This document shows positions 19,997-30,723 of a stretch of DNA of 60,041 nt, one piece after another (within the stretch, counting starts at the first letter, position 1; each line of letters begins with the position of its first letter). The DNA lies in the NCBI GenBank assembly GCA_018241745.1, contig JAFEDG010000145.1, positions 1 through 60,041 on the forward strand, given 5' to 3'. The notes under the pieces are model-generated. The model did no database searches. It was not told the origin of the DNA and worked only from the letters and a program-made list of their open reading frames with translations. The position numbers and the translations under genes are program-made. This stretch comes from Pseudomonadota bacterium. GTDB taxonomy: Bacteria > Pseudomonadota > Gammaproteobacteria > Burkholderiales > Casimicrobiaceae.

Positions 19997-21058
19997 TTGA
20001 GCCTACCTGCCCCCCGTTCCTTGAGTTCCCATTCCGTCGCGCGGGCTGCCGCGCCGCTTGCCGAGATCCTGCGCGGCGATACCGTCGAGAGCGTCCACCT
20101 GGGCCACGTCGCCGTCGTCGATGCGGCGGGGCACGTCCTGTACGCCGCCGGCGATCCGCACGCGGAGGTCTACACGCGCAGCACGCTGAAGCCGTTCCAG
20201 GCGCTGCCGTTCGCCCGGGCCGGCGGCCCGGGGCAGATGGGCTTCTCCGCGGCGCAGGTGGCGCTGCTGTGCGCGAGCCATTCCGGCGAGCCGATGCACG
20301 TCGCCGGCGCCGGCGGCATTCTGCAGCGCTGCGGCTGCACGGAGGCAGACCTGCTGTGCGGCACGCACGAGCCTTACTTCTACGAAGCCACCGGCGCCTT
20401 CCCGCCGCCGCCGCCGTATTCGCCGCTGGCGCACAACTGCTCCGGCAAGCACTCCGGGATGCTCGCGTGCTGCGTGATGCACGGCTGGCCGACACGCGAC
20501 TACGTGCTGCCGGGCCATCCGTTGCAGCAAGCCATCCGCGGGGCGGTCGCCGGCGCCTGCGGCGTGGATGCGGGGTCGATGCCGGAAGGCATCGACGGCT
20601 GTTCCGCGCCGAACTACGCGTTGCCGCTGGCGGCGCTGGCGCGCGGCTATGCCCGGCTGGGCAGCGCCCGCGCGGACGCGGGCGACGCGGACGAGGCGGC
20701 GCTGGGCCGTCTGGCCGATGCGATGCGCGCCCATCCCGAGATGGTGTCCGGCGAGCGCCGCGACGACCTCGCGCTGGCGGTCGCCGGGCGCGGCGACTGG
20801 CTGCCCAAGGCGGGCGCCGAGGGCGTGCAGGCGCTGGCCATCCGCTCACGCGGCCTCGGCGTGGCGGTCAAGGTGCTCGACGGCAACAAGCGCAGCATTC
20901 CGACGATAATTGTCGCGATCCTCGACCAACTGGGGCTCATCGGACCGGAACAGCGCATGGCGCTGGGGACGTTCGGCCGCCAGCCGCTGCGCAACCTGCG
21001 TGGAACGGTGACCGGCCACACGCGGGCAGCGTTCGCGCTGCAGCCGCCGGGCGTGTAA
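19997..21058 (+). CDS. asparaginase family protein (PF06089, asparaginase II type)
   Basis: Predicted L-asparagine amidohydrolase of the rhizobial/thermolabile type, unrelated in sequence to E. coli AnsA/AnsB. The 353-residue reading begins at a TTG because no ATG precedes the conserved start LAEILRGDTVESVHLGHVAVV. Family signatures are TRSTLKPFQALPF, LCASHSGEPMHV, HNCSGKHSGMLACCV, EGIDGCSAPNYALPLAALA and MVSGERRDDLAL. There is no signal peptide, so it should be cytoplasmic. It stands between prpE and rpoE with no functional tie to either. The start is uncertain. Confidence 0.82.
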   Translation: MSLPAPRSLSSHSVARAAAPLAEILRGDTVESVHLGHVAVVDAAGHVLYAAGDPHAEVYTRSTLKPFQALPFARAGGPGQMGFSAAQVALLCASHSGEPMHVAGAGGILQRCGCTEADLLCGTHEPYFYEATGAFPPPPPYSPLAHNCSGKHSGMLACCVMHGWPTRDYVLPGHPLQQAIRGAVAGACGVDAGSMPEGIDGCSAPNYALPLAALARGYARLGSARADAGDADEAALGRLADAMRAHPEMVSGERRDDLALAVAGRGDWLPKAGAEGVQALAIRSRGLGVAVKVLDGNKRSIPTIIVAILDQLGLIGPEQRMALGTFGRQPLRNLRGTVTGHTRAAFALQPPGV

Positions 21059-21073
21059 CGCGCCGCCACACTG

Positions 21074-21100
21074 TGAACTAAAGACATGCCGCCCGGTCAA
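21074..21100 (+). promoter_or_regulatory. sigma-E-type autoregulatory promoter of rpoE
   Basis: TGAACTA (21074-21080) and, after 14 bp, GGTCAA (21095-21100) resemble the extracytoplasmic sigma-E consensus (GGAACTT, about 16 bp, TCAAA). It ends 16 bases before the rpoE ATG. Autoregulation by sigma-E is known in related bacteria; here it is inferred from the sequence match and position. Confidence 0.5.
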
Positions 21101-21116
21101 CAACCGCAAGCTCGCC

Positions 21117-21716
21117 ATGGGTGATCGCGAAGTCGATCAACAGCTGGTGGAGCGCGCCCAGTCGGGGGACAAGCGGGCGTTCGAACTGCTGGTCGCGAAG
21201 TACCACCGCAAGCTCGGGCGCCTCCTCTCCAGGCTCGTGCGCGATCCGGCCGAGGTGGAGGACGTGACGCAGGAAGCGTTCATCAAGGCCTATCGCGCAC
21301 TGCCCGGTTTCCGCGGCGACAGCGCGTTCTACACGTGGCTGTACCGGATCGCGATCAACACGGCGAAGAACTACCTGGTGGCGATGGGGCGCAGGGCGCC
21401 GACGTCGACGGGATTCGATCACGAGGACGCGGAGAATTTCGAGGAAGCGGAAGGCCTGCGCGATGTCGCGACGCCGGAGAGCGAGCTGATCGGCAAGGAG
21501 ATCGGCCAGACGGTGAACCGGGCGATGGAAGCGCTGCCCGAAGACCTGCGCACCGCGATCACGCTGCGCGAGATCGAAGGCTTGAGCTACGAGGAAATTG
21601 CAACGGTGATGAATTGCCCGATCGGCACCGTGCGTTCGCGGATCTTCCGCGCACGCGAAGCGATCGCACAGGAATTGCGGCCGCTGCTGGGCACGGACGA
21701 GAACCGGAGATGGTGA
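21117..21716 (+). CDS. rpoE: extracytoplasmic-stress sigma factor RpoE (AlgU)
   Basis: ECF sigma factor of 199 residues that directs RNA polymerase to envelope-stress genes. Region 2 is visible as QSGDKRAFELLVAKYHRKL and DVTQEAFIKAYRALPGFRGD with FYTWLYRIAINTAKNYL; region 4 has ALPEDLRTAITLREIEGLSYEEIA followed by the helix-turn-helix IGTVRSRIFRAREAI. It heads rpoE-rseA-rseB-mucD, the standard arrangement. The stop overlaps the likely rseA ATG by one base, so sigma and anti-sigma are made in balance. Confidence 0.96.
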   Translation: MGDREVDQQLVERAQSGDKRAFELLVAKYHRKLGRLLSRLVRDPAEVEDVTQEAFIKAYRALPGFRGDSAFYTWLYRIAINTAKNYLVAMGRRAPTSTGFDHEDAENFEEAEGLRDVATPESELIGKEIGQTVNRAMEALPEDLRTAITLREIEGLSYEEIATVMNCPIGTVRSRIFRAREAIAQELRPLLGTDENRRW

Positions 21717-22216
21717 TGAAGGAAGATCTTTCGCGGCTGATGGACGGCGACCTCGACGACGAGGCTGTGGCCGCGGTGTGGCCGCGGCTGAAGGGCGACG
21801 ATTGCCTCGCCGTCTGGTCGTGCTACCACGTCATCGGCGACACGTTGCGCGGCAACGCGGCGGGGCCGTCGATGGCCGTCGTCGGGCGCACGTGCCTCGA
21901 TCTGCAGGCCGAGCCCACCGTGCTCGCACCGTCCCGCCGGCGTGCCACGCCGAAGATGAGCTTCCTGTGGTCGGCCGCCGCGACGGTGGCCGCCGTCGGC
22001 GTCGTCGGCTGGACCGCCGTGTCGCTGACCAACGCGCCGGCGACGGCGCTTGCGCGCGCCAAGGCCGCGGGGGATGTCAGCCCCGCGCAGGTGCACGGGC
22101 AGGCGGTGCCGGCCGACTACCTGCTCGCGCACCAGGAGTATTCGCCGGCGACCGCGATGCAGGGCGTCGGGCCCTACCTGCGCGCCGTGTCGGCGCCGGC
22201 CAACGACGCGCGCTGA
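21716..22216 (+). CDS. rseA: anti-sigma-E factor RseA (MucA-like)
   Basis: Inner-membrane protein that holds RpoE inactive until stress triggers its proteolysis. Of three close in-frame starts (21710, 21713, 21716) I use 21716, which has GGAG six bases upstream and overlaps the rpoE stop. The 166-residue product has the cytoplasmic sigma-binding start KEDLSRLMDGDLDDEAV, the segment CLAVWSCYHVIGDTLRG, one membrane helix at about 80-102 (FLWSAAATVAAVGVVGWTAV) and a periplasmic tail. Small size and position make the call firm although sequence is poorly conserved. Confidence 0.9.
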   Translation: MKEDLSRLMDGDLDDEAVAAVWPRLKGDDCLAVWSCYHVIGDTLRGNAAGPSMAVVGRTCLDLQAEPTVLAPSRRRATPKMSFLWSAAATVAAVGVVGWTAVSLTNAPATALARAKAAGDVSPAQVHGQAVPADYLLAHQEYSPATAMQGVGPYLRAVSAPANDAR

Positions 22217-22224
22217 CCGGTTTC

Positions 22225-23259
22225 ATGCAAGCTTCACTGTCCCGCGCGCGGGAAGCGCGCCCGCGGCACCTGCCGCGCATGCTCCGGATCGTGTCGCGGC
22301 GGCGCGCGCGGCGGATGCTGCTCGTGCCGGCGACGGCGGTCTCGCTGTGGGTCGCGCATCCCGCGTGGGGCCAGGACGCGACGCAATGGCTCGCGCGCGT
22401 GTCGGAAGCCGCGCGCACGCAGAACTACGTCGGCACGATCGTCTACCAGCACAACGGCCGCGTGGAAACGTCGCGGCTCGCGCACATCGCCGACAACGGG
22501 CAGGAGTTCGAGCGGATGACGAGCCTGGACGGCCCGGCGCGCGAGGTCGTGCGCAGCGACACCGAGGTCCGCTGCTACTACCCGGACGCGAAGGTGCTGC
22601 GCATCGAGCCGCGCACGTTCCGCAACGTGTTCCCGTCGCTGACGCCGGAACAGCAGTCGGTGCTCGCGCAGTTCTACGATTTCCAGAAGGGCGAGCAGGC
22701 GCGCGTGGCCGGGTACGAGGCACAAGCCTACGTGTTCGTGCCGAAGGATGGCCTGCGCTACGGCCACAAGTTCTGGGCCGACACGAAGACCGGGCTGCTG
22801 CTCAAGGCGCGCGTCATCGGTGACAACGGCGACGTCGTCGAGCAGTTCGGCTTCATGGACGTGACGATCGGCGGCCCGGTCGATCGGGCACTCGTGCAAC
22901 CGACGTGGCCCGTGACGCCGCCCGACTGGAAGGTGCGCGAAGGGGCAGGCGAGACCACGTCGCATCCGACGGGATTCACGGTTACCCGGCTGCCGCCCGG
23001 CTTCGTCAAGATCATGGAAGGCTACCGGACGCTGCGCGGCAAGCCGGAGCCGGTGGCCCACCTGGTGTTCTCCGATGGCCTCGTCGCCGTCAGCGTGTTC
23101 GTCGAGCCGGCGGCCACGGCGCCCGCGCACGCAGGCTTCGGCCAGCAGGGCGGCGTCAACATCTACAGCGTGCGGCTGGACGACAACCTCGTGACGGCGC
23201 TCGGCGAAGTGCCGGCCGTCACCGTCCGCCAGATCGCCAACGCCGTCGCCAGGCGTTGA
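22225..23259 (+). CDS. rseB: periplasmic sigma-E regulator RseB (MucB)
   Basis: Binds the periplasmic part of RseA and guards it from cleavage, releasing it when mislocalised lipids or lipopolysaccharide accumulate. The 344-residue reading starts at ATG 22225; a later ATG at 22279 (326 residues) gives a neater signal peptide ending at AHPAWG. Family segments include TQNYVGTIVYQHNGRVETSR, FWADTKTGLLLKARVI and the C-terminal LPPGFV...HLVFSDGLVAVSVFVEP. It lies 8 bp after rseA. rseC is not present here, as in many betaproteobacteria. Confidence 0.92.
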   Translation: MQASLSRAREARPRHLPRMLRIVSRRRARRMLLVPATAVSLWVAHPAWGQDATQWLARVSEAARTQNYVGTIVYQHNGRVETSRLAHIADNGQEFERMTSLDGPAREVVRSDTEVRCYYPDAKVLRIEPRTFRNVFPSLTPEQQSVLAQFYDFQKGEQARVAGYEAQAYVFVPKDGLRYGHKFWADTKTGLLLKARVIGDNGDVVEQFGFMDVTIGGPVDRALVQPTWPVTPPDWKVREGAGETTSHPTGFTVTRLPPGFVKIMEGYRTLRGKPEPVAHLVFSDGLVAVSVFVEPAATAPAHAGFGQQGGVNIYSVRLDDNLVTALGEVPAVTVRQIANAVARR

Positions 23260-23327
23260 TCCGAATCCCCGAGCGACTTTCATCCCGCGCCCGCAAAGCG
23301 CCACCCGCTGACTACAAAGGCAACTGC

Positions 23328-24800
23328 ATGACCCGCACCCCGATCACGTCCATCCTCCGTCACTCGCTCGCTGCGCTGATGCTGGCCACGCTCGCGTTGC
23401 TCGGTGCTGCCGCACCCGCCGCCGCGCAGACGCGCGCGGCCGCGACGTCCGGGGGCCTGCCGGACTTCACGGAACTGTACGAGCGGCAAAGCCCCGCGGT
23501 CGTCGCCGTCGACGTCACGCAGAAGCTCAAGGCGTCGCGTGGCATGCCCGACATCCCCGAGGACGACCCGTTCTACGAATTCTTCAAGCGCTTCGGCCCG
23601 CAGCTTCGACGCGGCCCCGAGCCGCAATACGCGCAGGCCGCCGGCTCGGGCTTCATCGTCGGCGCGGACGGGTACATCGTCACCAACGCGCACGTGGTCG
23701 ACGGTGCGGACGAGGTGAAGGTCACGCTGTACGACAAGCGCGAGTTCCCGGCCAAGGTCGTGGGCGCGGACAAGCGCACCGACATCGCACTGCTGAAGAT
23801 CGACGCGACCAACCTGCCCAAGGTGACGATCGGCGAACCGGACAAGCTGAAGGTCGGCGAATGGGTCGTCGCGATCGGCAAGCCGTTCGGCCTCGAGAAC
23901 ACGATGACGGCGGGCATCGTCAGCGCGAAGGGGCGCGACCTGCCGCAGGAAAACCTGGTCCCGTTCATCCAGACGGACGCGGCGATCAACCCGGGCAACT
24001 CCGGCGGCCCGCTGTTCAACCTGCGCGGCGAGGTCATCGGCGTCAACTCGTTGATCTTCTCGCGTACCGGCGGCTACATGGGCCTCGCGTTCGCGATCCC
24101 GATCGACGTGGCGATGAACACGGCGGACCAGCTCAAGGCCAAGGGCAAGGTCACGCGCGGCCGCATCGGCGTCGTGATCCAGGAAGTGTCGAAGGACGTC
24201 GCCGAGTCGCTGAACCTCAAGCAGGCAGGCGGCGCGCTTGTCGGTTCCGTCGAGAAGGGCGGCCCCGCGGACAAGGCCGGTGTCGAGCCGGGTGACGTGA
24301 TCGTCAAGGTCGATGGCCGGGACGTGCGCTCGAGCTCCGAGCTGCCGCGCATCATCACGGCGATCAAGCCGGGCACCAAGGTCACGCTGACCGTGTGGCG
24401 CAAGAGCGCGACGCGGGAGATCCCGATCACCGTCGCCGAGATGACGGACGAGGATGCGAAGGCCGCGCGCGGCGGTCCGACGCCGCAGAAGGACAAGGCC
24501 AAGCCCAATCGCTTCGGGCTCGCGCTCGTCGACCTCACCGACGACCAGAAGAAGGATGCGGAGGTGAAGAGCGGCGTGGGCGTCGAGGCCGTGGCGCCGG
24601 GCGTGCGCGGCAACGTGCAGCCCGGGGACGTGATCCTCGCGCTGGTCGCGCGCGGCGTTACCGTCGAGGCGAAGTCCGTCGCGCAGGTCAACGACGTGCT
24701 CGCCAAGCTCGACAAGGGCGCCGTGGTCACGCTGCGGCTCAAGCGCGGCGACAATACGTTCTTCGCGGCGCTCCGGCCAGTCGCTCCCGACACCGAGTGA
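23328..24800 (+). CDS. mucD: periplasmic serine protease MucD/DegP
   Basis: HtrA-type protease and chaperone that removes misfolded envelope proteins. The 490 residues begin with a signal peptide (1-34, ending AAAAQ-like). The catalytic triad is H122 (VTNAHVV), D152 (RTDIALLKI) and S225 (NPGNSGGPLF). Two PDZ domains follow, at about 275-365 and 385-480, the second ending in RLKRGDNTFFAALRP. AAAGG lies before the ATG. It is the usual fourth member of the rpoE unit, and probably both target and modulator of sigma-E. Confidence 0.95.
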   Translation: MTRTPITSILRHSLAALMLATLALLGAAAPAAAQTRAAATSGGLPDFTELYERQSPAVVAVDVTQKLKASRGMPDIPEDDPFYEFFKRFGPQLRRGPEPQYAQAAGSGFIVGADGYIVTNAHVVDGADEVKVTLYDKREFPAKVVGADKRTDIALLKIDATNLPKVTIGEPDKLKVGEWVVAIGKPFGLENTMTAGIVSAKGRDLPQENLVPFIQTDAAINPGNSGGPLFNLRGEVIGVNSLIFSRTGGYMGLAFAIPIDVAMNTADQLKAKGKVTRGRIGVVIQEVSKDVAESLNLKQAGGALVGSVEKGGPADKAGVEPGDVIVKVDGRDVRSSSELPRIITAIKPGTKVTLTVWRKSATREIPITVAEMTDEDAKAARGGPTPQKDKAKPNRFGLALVDLTDDQKKDAEVKSGVGVEAVAPGVRGNVQPGDVILALVARGVTVEAKSVAQVNDVLAKLDKGAVVTLRLKRGDNTFFAALRPVAPDTE

Positions 24801-25084
24801 CGCGGCAGCTGACGCTGCTGACCCGCGCGTACTGTCACCTGTGCGATGACATGCGCGCGGCGCTGGCACCGCTGGTGGCGGGTTGCGACGTGACCGTGGT
24901 GGAGCTCGACGTCGACGCGGATCCCGCGCTCGAAGCGCGCTACGGCGACGACGTCCCGGCCCTGGTCGACGGCGCGCCGGGCGGCGGCCGCCTGCTGGCC
25001 CGCTGGCGCCTGGACCCGGCGGCCGTCTCCGCCGTGGCGGCCGCGCTCGCGACCGCCGCCGCGTCCCCGCGAAATTCGCGGTAA
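24797..25084 (+). CDS. glutaredoxin-family thiol protein (DUF836 type)
   Basis: Small thioredoxin-fold protein of 95 residues beginning at a GTG that overlaps the mucD stop (GTGA). The first strand and active site read LTLLTRAYCHLCDDMRAAL, with a CHLC redox motif, and DDVPALVDG supplies the cis-Pro strand. Similar small proteins lie between mucD and lepA in other betaproteobacteria. The role is not established; disulfide handling in the cytoplasm is the family expectation. The last codons overlap a possible lepA promoter. Confidence 0.8.
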   Translation: MTRQLTLLTRAYCHLCDDMRAALAPLVAGCDVTVVELDVDADPALEARYGDDVPALVDGAPGGGRLLARWRLDPAAVSAVAAALATAAASPRNSR

Positions 25085-25092
25085 AATTCGCG
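25072..25092 (+). repeat. 9-bp direct repeat with -10-like box before lepA
   Basis: AAATTCGCG occurs twice (25072-25080 and 25084-25092) with a 12-bp period, and the second copy overlaps TAAAAT (25082-25087). The lepA TTG start is only 10 bases after TAAAAT. This could be a promoter giving a nearly leaderless lepA mRNA; no convincing -35 box is seen. Confidence 0.35.
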
Positions 25093-25096
25093 TTCC

Positions 25097-26890
<1,794 letters not shown>

Positions 26891-26895
26891 CGCGC

Positions 26896-26911
26896 CGCGC
26901 CAGCCGGCGCG
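26896..26911 (+). terminator. weak hairpin after lepA
   Basis: CGCGCC-AGCC-GGCGCG forms a 6-bp stem five bases after the lepA stop. There is no T-run, so it may be a stability element rather than a terminator. The rest of the 130-bp lepA-lepB gap shows only a possible extended -10 (TGCGACAAT) near 26961. Confidence 0.25.
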
Positions 26912-27020
26912 ACGAACGCCCGATCGGCACGGACGGGCAGCAGGCTGCGATGCCCCGTGCGTGCGACAATCCGCTGCCCTTTTTCCAGGCGCCGTGCGCC
27001 CGACCGCCCCCGACCCCACC

Positions 27021-27959
27021 ATGAACTTCGCGCTGATCATTTTTTCGCTGACTGTCGCCTCCGGCATCGCCTGGCTGATCGAGCGCTTCGTCACGCGCCC
27101 GCGGCGCGTGGCGGCGTCCGCTGCGGCGCTCGAGGAGTTCGACGCGCGGATGAAGCGCGAGGGCGTCGCGCCCGCGACGGTCGCCAAGGAACGTGCGGCG
27201 CTGGAGGAGCGCAATCTCGCGACGCCTGCGTGGGTGGACTACACGGCGAGCTTCTTTCCGGTGCTGCTGGGCGTGTTCCTGCTGCGCAGCTTCGTCGCCG
27301 AGCCCTTCCGCATCCCGTCGTCGTCGATGCGCCCCACGCTCGAAGTTGGCGACTACATCCTCGTCAACAAGTTCATCTACGGCATCCGGCTGCCGATCAT
27401 CGAGCGGAAGATCATCCCGCTGGGCACGCCTGAGCGCGGCGACGTCGTCGTGTTTCGCGCGCCGCCGCAGCCGGACGAGGACTTCATCAAGCGTGTCGTC
27501 GGCGTTCCCGGCGACGTGGTCGTCTACAAGGACCACAAGCTGACGATCAACGGCGAGCCGCTGCCGCAGGTTGCGGACGGCACCTACAGCTGGATCGAGG
27601 AAGGGCAGCGGTTCATGACCGCCGAGCAGTACAAGGAGACGGCCCACCCGTCCGGCGAGCCGGCCCGTACCTACGATGTCGCGCAGATGGCACAGGCTTC
27701 GTCGGTCACGGATTCCAACGTCCGCGACTTTCCCCACCGCGAGAATTGCGAATACAATGGGGATGGCAGCGGCTTCACCTGCCGTGTGCCGCCGGGTAAC
27801 TACTTCGTGATGGGCGACAATCGCGACAACAGCCTGGACAGCCGGTACTGGGGCTTCGTGCCGGACGAGAACCTGCGCGGCAAGGCGTTCTTCATCTGGT
27901 TCAACCGGGACGACATCATGAGCCTGGCGTTCAAACGGGTCGGCAGCGGCATCCACTAG
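27021..27959 (+). CDS. lepB: signal peptidase I
   Basis: Inner-membrane protease that cleaves signal peptides of exported proteins. I use the ATG at 27021 (312 residues), which opens directly into the first membrane helix MNFALIIFSLTVASGIAWLI; an upstream start at 26961 adds a non-hydrophobic extension. A second helix (about 79-91) precedes the catalytic Ser102 in PSSSMRPTLEVGD. The general-base Lys157 is in EDFIKRVVGVPGD, and the C-terminal GDNRDNSLDSRYWGFV is a conserved family box. It sits before the DUF4845 gene and rnc. Confidence 0.96.
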   Translation: MNFALIIFSLTVASGIAWLIERFVTRPRRVAASAAALEEFDARMKREGVAPATVAKERAALEERNLATPAWVDYTASFFPVLLGVFLLRSFVAEPFRIPSSSMRPTLEVGDYILVNKFIYGIRLPIIERKIIPLGTPERGDVVVFRAPPQPDEDFIKRVVGVPGDVVVYKDHKLTINGEPLPQVADGTYSWIEEGQRFMTAEQYKETAHPSGEPARTYDVAQMAQASSVTDSNVRDFPHRENCEYNGDGSGFTCRVPPGNYFVMGDNRDNSLDSRYWGFVPDENLRGKAFFIWFNRDDIMSLAFKRVGSGIH

Positions 27960-27969
27960 AAAGCGCTAC

Positions 27970-28329
27970 ATGAAGACGCGCCACGCACAGCTCGGCCTTA
28001 CCCTGATCGGGTTCCTGTTCGTCGTCGCGGTCGTCATCGTCTTCGCGCTCGTCGCGTTCCGCACCATCCCGTCGTACATCGAGTACTACACCGTCAAGAA
28101 GGCGGTGCAGGGCGCGCTGGACGACACCCCGGACGGCAACGCGGTGTCGATCAAGAAGGCGTTCGAGCGACGCATCGGCGCCGATTATGTCGATTCGGTG
28201 TCATGGCAGGACCTGCAGGTCACCAAGCAGGGCAACGACATCGTCGGCACCATCAGCTGGGAAAAGCGGCTGCCGCTGTTCTACAACATCAGCCTGCTGC
28301 TCGATTTCGACGTCACCGCCTCGAAGTGA
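27970..28329 (+). CDS. DUF4845 membrane protein of unknown function
   Basis: A 119-residue protein with one N-terminal membrane helix (about 9-30: TLIGFLFVVAVVIVFALVAF) that looks like a type IV pilin-like start (QLGLTLIGF). The remainder is periplasmic and ends in LLLDFDVTASK. It is always found between lepB and rnc in betaproteobacteria and many gammaproteobacteria, which is the basis for the DUF4845 name. No function is known to me. It is 10 bp from lepB. Confidence 0.85.
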   Translation: MKTRHAQLGLTLIGFLFVVAVVIVFALVAFRTIPSYIEYYTVKKAVQGALDDTPDGNAVSIKKAFERRIGADYVDSVSWQDLQVTKQGNDIVGTISWEKRLPLFYNISLLLDFDVTASK

Positions 28330-28369
28330 CCGCGGCACGGCGCACGCTCCCCCGCGGTTCGCGACGACG

Positions 28370-29062
28370 ATGAACGACGCGCTCGCCGCGCGGCTCGGTC
28401 ACGCGTTCGGCAACGCAACGCTGCTCGCGCAGGCGCTCACGCACCGCAGCTTCGGCAGCCCCAACAACGAGCGGCTCGAGTTCGTCGGCGACGCGGTGCT
28501 GAACTGCGTCGTCGGCACGCTGCTCTACGAACGCTACCCGGGACTGTCCGAAGGCGAGCTGTCGCGCGCCCGGGCGGCGCTGGTCAACGGCGAGACGCTC
28601 GCGCGGCTTGCGCGCGACCTGGACGTCGGCCACGCGTTGAAGCTCGGCGACGGCGAACGCAAAAGCGGCGGTGCTGCACGGCCGTCGATGCTCGCGGACG
28701 CGCTGGAAGCGCTGTTCGGCGCCGTGTTCCTGGATGCAGGCTATGCGGCCGCGCACGCGGCGATCGTGCGCGTGTACGGCGGCGTGCTCGATACGGCGAC
28801 GTCGACCGTGTTGCGCAAGGACCCGAAGACGCGGCTGCAGGAATGGCTGCAGGCGCGCCGCCTCGCCGTGCCGGAATATGCGGTGGTCGCGATCGCCGGC
28901 GAGGCGCACGCGCAGGACTTCGACGTCGAATGCCGGATCCCGGCGCTGGACCTGCAGGCGCGTGGCCGCGGCACGAGCCGGCGTGGCGCGGAGCAGGCGG
29001 CGGCCGAGGCCGCCCTCGCGTTGCTCGGCGCACGCGGCATGCCGGTGGATGCGACGCGATGA
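28370..29062 (+). CDS. rnc: ribonuclease III
   Basis: Double-strand-specific endoribonuclease that processes rRNA and structured mRNAs. The 230 residues contain the family signature NERLEFVGDAVL (about 33-44) with metal-binding acids, the second acidic cluster LADALEALFGAVFLDAG, and a C-terminal dsRNA-binding domain (DPKTRLQEWLQ ... RRGAEQAAAEAALALL). The stop overlaps the era ATG by four bases (ATGA), the classic rnc-era coupling. Confidence 0.96.
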   Translation: MNDALAARLGHAFGNATLLAQALTHRSFGSPNNERLEFVGDAVLNCVVGTLLYERYPGLSEGELSRARAALVNGETLARLARDLDVGHALKLGDGERKSGGAARPSMLADALEALFGAVFLDAGYAAAHAAIVRVYGGVLDTATSTVLRKDPKTRLQEWLQARRLAVPEYAVVAIAGEAHAQDFDVECRIPALDLQARGRGTSRRGAEQAAAEAALALLGARGMPVDATR

Positions 29063-29964
29063 GCGACGCCGGCGTCCCCACGGAAGCCCATCGCTGCGGC
29101 AGCGTCGCGATCGTCGGGCGCCCGAGCGTCGGCAAGTCCACGCTGCTGAATGCGCTGGTCGGGCAGAAGATCAGCATCACGTCGAGGAAGCCGCAGACGA
29201 CGCGGCACCGGATCATGGGCGTGCTGACGGAGCCGCACGCGCAGTTCGTGTTCGTCGACACGCCGGGGTTCCAGACGCGCCACCGCTCGGTGCTCAATCG
29301 CCGGATGAACGCGACGGTGAGGGCAAGCCTCGCCGACGTCGACGTGATCGTGCTGGTCGTCGACGCCGCGCGCATCGCGGACGCCGATCGCGAGGTGATC
29401 GCGCTGCTGCCCAAGGGCACGCCGGTGATCGCGGCGGTGAACAAGACGGATGCGCTCGCCGACAAGCGCGCGCTGCTGCCGCGACTCGCCGAACTCGCCA
29501 GGCTGTGGCCGTTCACGGCGATCGTGCCGGTGTCGGCGGAGCGGGTTCGCCAGCTGGACGATCTCAAGGCCGAGATCGCGAAGCAGTTGCCCGCAGGCCC
29601 GGCGCTGTACGCCGACGACACGCTCACCGACCGCGACGAGCGCTTCCTCGCGGCCGAGCTGATCCGCGAGAAGATCTTCCGGCTGCTCGGCGACGAGGTG
29701 CCGTATGCGACGACGGTGACGATCGAGCGCTTCGAGGAGGACGGCAAGCTGCGACGCATCGCGGCGGTGGTGCTCGTCGAGCGCGCGGGCCAGCGCGCGA
29801 TCCTCGTCGGCGAAGGTGGCGCGACGATGAAGGCGATCGCCAGCGACGCGCGCCGGGACATGGAGACGCTGTTTGGCGGCAAGGTCTTCCTCGAGGTGTT
29901 CGTCCGCGTCCGCAGCGGGTGGTCGGAGTCCGAGGCCACGCTGAAGCGCCTGGGTTACGAATGA
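29059..29964 (+). CDS. era: GTPase Era
   Basis: Ribosome-assembly GTPase that binds the 3' end of 16S rRNA. The 301 residues include G1 GRPSVGKST, the effector region TTRHRIMGV, G3 DTPGF, G4 NKTD, and a C-terminal KH domain (AAVVLVERAGQRAILVGEGG, MKAIASDARRDME, VFLEVFVRVR). ATG overlaps the rnc stop. It is followed after 9 bp by recO. Confidence 0.96.
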   Translation: MSDAGVPTEAHRCGSVAIVGRPSVGKSTLLNALVGQKISITSRKPQTTRHRIMGVLTEPHAQFVFVDTPGFQTRHRSVLNRRMNATVRASLADVDVIVLVVDAARIADADREVIALLPKGTPVIAAVNKTDALADKRALLPRLAELARLWPFTAIVPVSAERVRQLDDLKAEIAKQLPAGPALYADDTLTDRDERFLAAELIREKIFRLLGDEVPYATTVTIERFEEDGKLRRIAAVVLVERAGQRAILVGEGGATMKAIASDARRDMETLFGGKVFLEVFVRVRSGWSESEATLKRLGYE

Positions 29965-29973
29965 GCGGTCACC

Positions 29974-30723
29974 GTGAGCGACAGCGGGCAAGTCCGGGTT
30001 GACGACGAAGCGGGCTACGTGCTGCACACGTACCCGTACCGCGAGACGAGCGTCATCGTCGAGGCGTTCACCGAGCGCCATGGCCGCGTGGCCGTGATCG
30101 CACGCGGCGCCAAGCGGCCGCGCTCCGAGATGCGGGGCGTCCTGCAGGCGTTCCAGCCACTGCGCCTTGCGTGGGCCGGCGCGCGCGAGCTCAAGATGCT
30201 CGTGCGCGCCGAGTGGCAAGGCGGCCTGCCGCTGCCGGCGGGCGCGGCCCTGCTCAATGCGTTCTACCTGAACGAGCTGCTGCTCAAGCTGCTCGCGCGC
30301 GAAGACCCGCATCCTGCGCTGTTCATCGACTACGAAGCCGCGCTGGCTGCGCTCGTGAAGCCCGGTGATCCGGCGCCGGTGCTGCGCCGCTTCGAGCTGG
30401 CGCTCGTCGCGGCCCTGGGCTATGCGCTGAACCTCGCCACCGATGTCGAGTCGGGCGCGGCGCTCGACCCGGACGGGAGCTACTATTTCGCCGTCGAGCG
30501 CGGCGCCGAGCGGTTGCCGGCACGTGGCGAGGGGCGCGGGATGATCGTGCGCGGCGGAACACTGGTCGCGCTTGCCGAAGGCGCGTATCCGGACGCCGCC
30601 ACCGCACAGGAAGCCAAGCAGCTGATGCGGATGGTGCTCGACCACCACCTGGATTCGCGGCGCGTGTTCAGCCGTCGCATCGTGCAGGACCTGATCGCAC
30701 TCGAGGAACGGGACCCGTCGTGA
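29974..30723 (+). CDS. recO: DNA repair protein RecO
   Basis: RecF-pathway mediator that loads RecA and anneals single strands. The 249 residues start at a GTG. The N-terminal OB-fold reads [21 protein letters not shown] and [15 protein letters not shown], and the helical part has [19 protein letters not shown]. The gene ends with a GTGA overlap into pdxJ. Order era-recO-pdxJ is conserved in betaproteobacteria and supports the call. Confidence 0.93.
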   Translation: MSDSGQVRVDDEAGYVLHTYPYRETSVIVEAFTERHGRVAVIARGAKRPRSEMRGVLQAFQPLRLAWAGARELKMLVRAEWQGGLPLPAGAALLNAFYLNELLLKLLAREDPHPALFIDYEAALAALVKPGDPAPVLRRFELALVAALGYALNLATDVESGAALDPDGSYYFAVERGAERLPARGEGRGMIVRGGTLVALAEGAYPDAATAQEAKQLMRMVLDHHLDSRRVFSRRIVQDLIALEERDPS

